This document shows, piece after piece, positions 6,999 to 7,034 of a stretch of 7,034 nucleotides of DNA; within the stretch, counting starts at the first letter, position 1, and each line of letters starts with the position of its first letter. This stretch comes from Chloroflexota bacterium. GTDB taxonomy: Bacteria > Chloroflexota > Chloroflexia > Thermomicrobiales > JADLAZ01. Below the pieces are notes generated by a model. That model was not told the DNA's origin, did not search any database, and worked only from the letters and a program-made list of their open reading frames with translations. Both the position numbers and the translations under genes were made by a program. The stretch is from contig JADLAZ010000192.1 of assembly GCA_020849725.1 (NCBI GenBank), forward strand, positions 1-7,034, written 5' to 3'.

Positions 6999-7034
6999 GG
7001 CGACCCCTCCTGTGCGCTCGCGGCGTCACCGCCG
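6995..7034 (-). CDS. Possible C-terminal end of an upstream gene (only 12 codons in window)
   Basis: On the minus strand a frame enters from the right edge, reads GGDAASAQEGSP and stops at TGA 6997-6995. That stop overlaps the CTG start of the GT2 gene by the sequence CTGA, the classic four-base stop/start overlap of coupled genes. Nothing can be said of function from 12 residues, and another frame could be the coding one. Confidence 0.3.
   Translation of the reverse strand, partial: GGDAASAQEGSP
7006..7011 (-). promoter_or_regulatory. Strong Shine-Dalgarno (AGGAGG) selecting a CTG start
   Basis: The minus strand reads AGGAGG here, seven bases before CTG 6998-6996. It is one of the strongest ribosome binding sites in the window and is the main reason for placing the GT2 start at a non-standard codon. 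Confidence 0.7.

Overview
This is a GC-rich bacterial window with five recognisable protein genes and a probable gene end at the right edge. No RNA gene, CRISPR array, insertion sequence or phage gene was seen. The organism cannot be named from sequence alone. GC-rich DNA, large GT-C membrane glycosyltransferases and a PA14-domain lipoprotein would suit Chloroflexota or a similar high-GC lineage, but this is only a guess.

Layout: (1) On the minus strand, running off the left edge, is a lipoprotein with a clear lipobox (LTAC) followed by a PA14 domain; this gene is not closed inside the window. (2) A divergent intergenic stretch of about 260 bases follows, with a candidate promoter and a strong ribosome binding site for the plus-strand genes. 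(3) On the plus strand, two multi-membrane-segment GT-C type glycosyltransferases overlap by 13 bases: a GT87/MptB-like enzyme (start 775) and an ArnT/GT39-like enzyme with a soluble C-terminal tail (2328-4340). (4) Converging on them with only 15 bases between is metG, methionyl-tRNA synthetase, on the minus strand (6119-4356). (5) Upstream of metG on the same strand is a GT2 glycosyltransferase resembling dolichyl/polyprenyl-phosphate glucosyltransferase (ALG5-like). It appears to start at a non-standard CTG codon behind a perfect AGGAGG, overlapping by four bases (CTGA) the stop of an upstream reading frame that enters from the right edge.

Apart from metG, the genes fit one theme. A cytosolic GT2 enzyme of this family charges a polyprenyl phosphate with a sugar. 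GT-C membrane enzymes of the kinds seen here use polyprenyl-phosphate sugars to glycosylate acceptors on the outer face of the membrane. The PA14 lipoprotein would sit on that face and could bind glycans. That they work together is inferred from family and proximity. The most unusual single observation is the CTG start of the GT2 gene.
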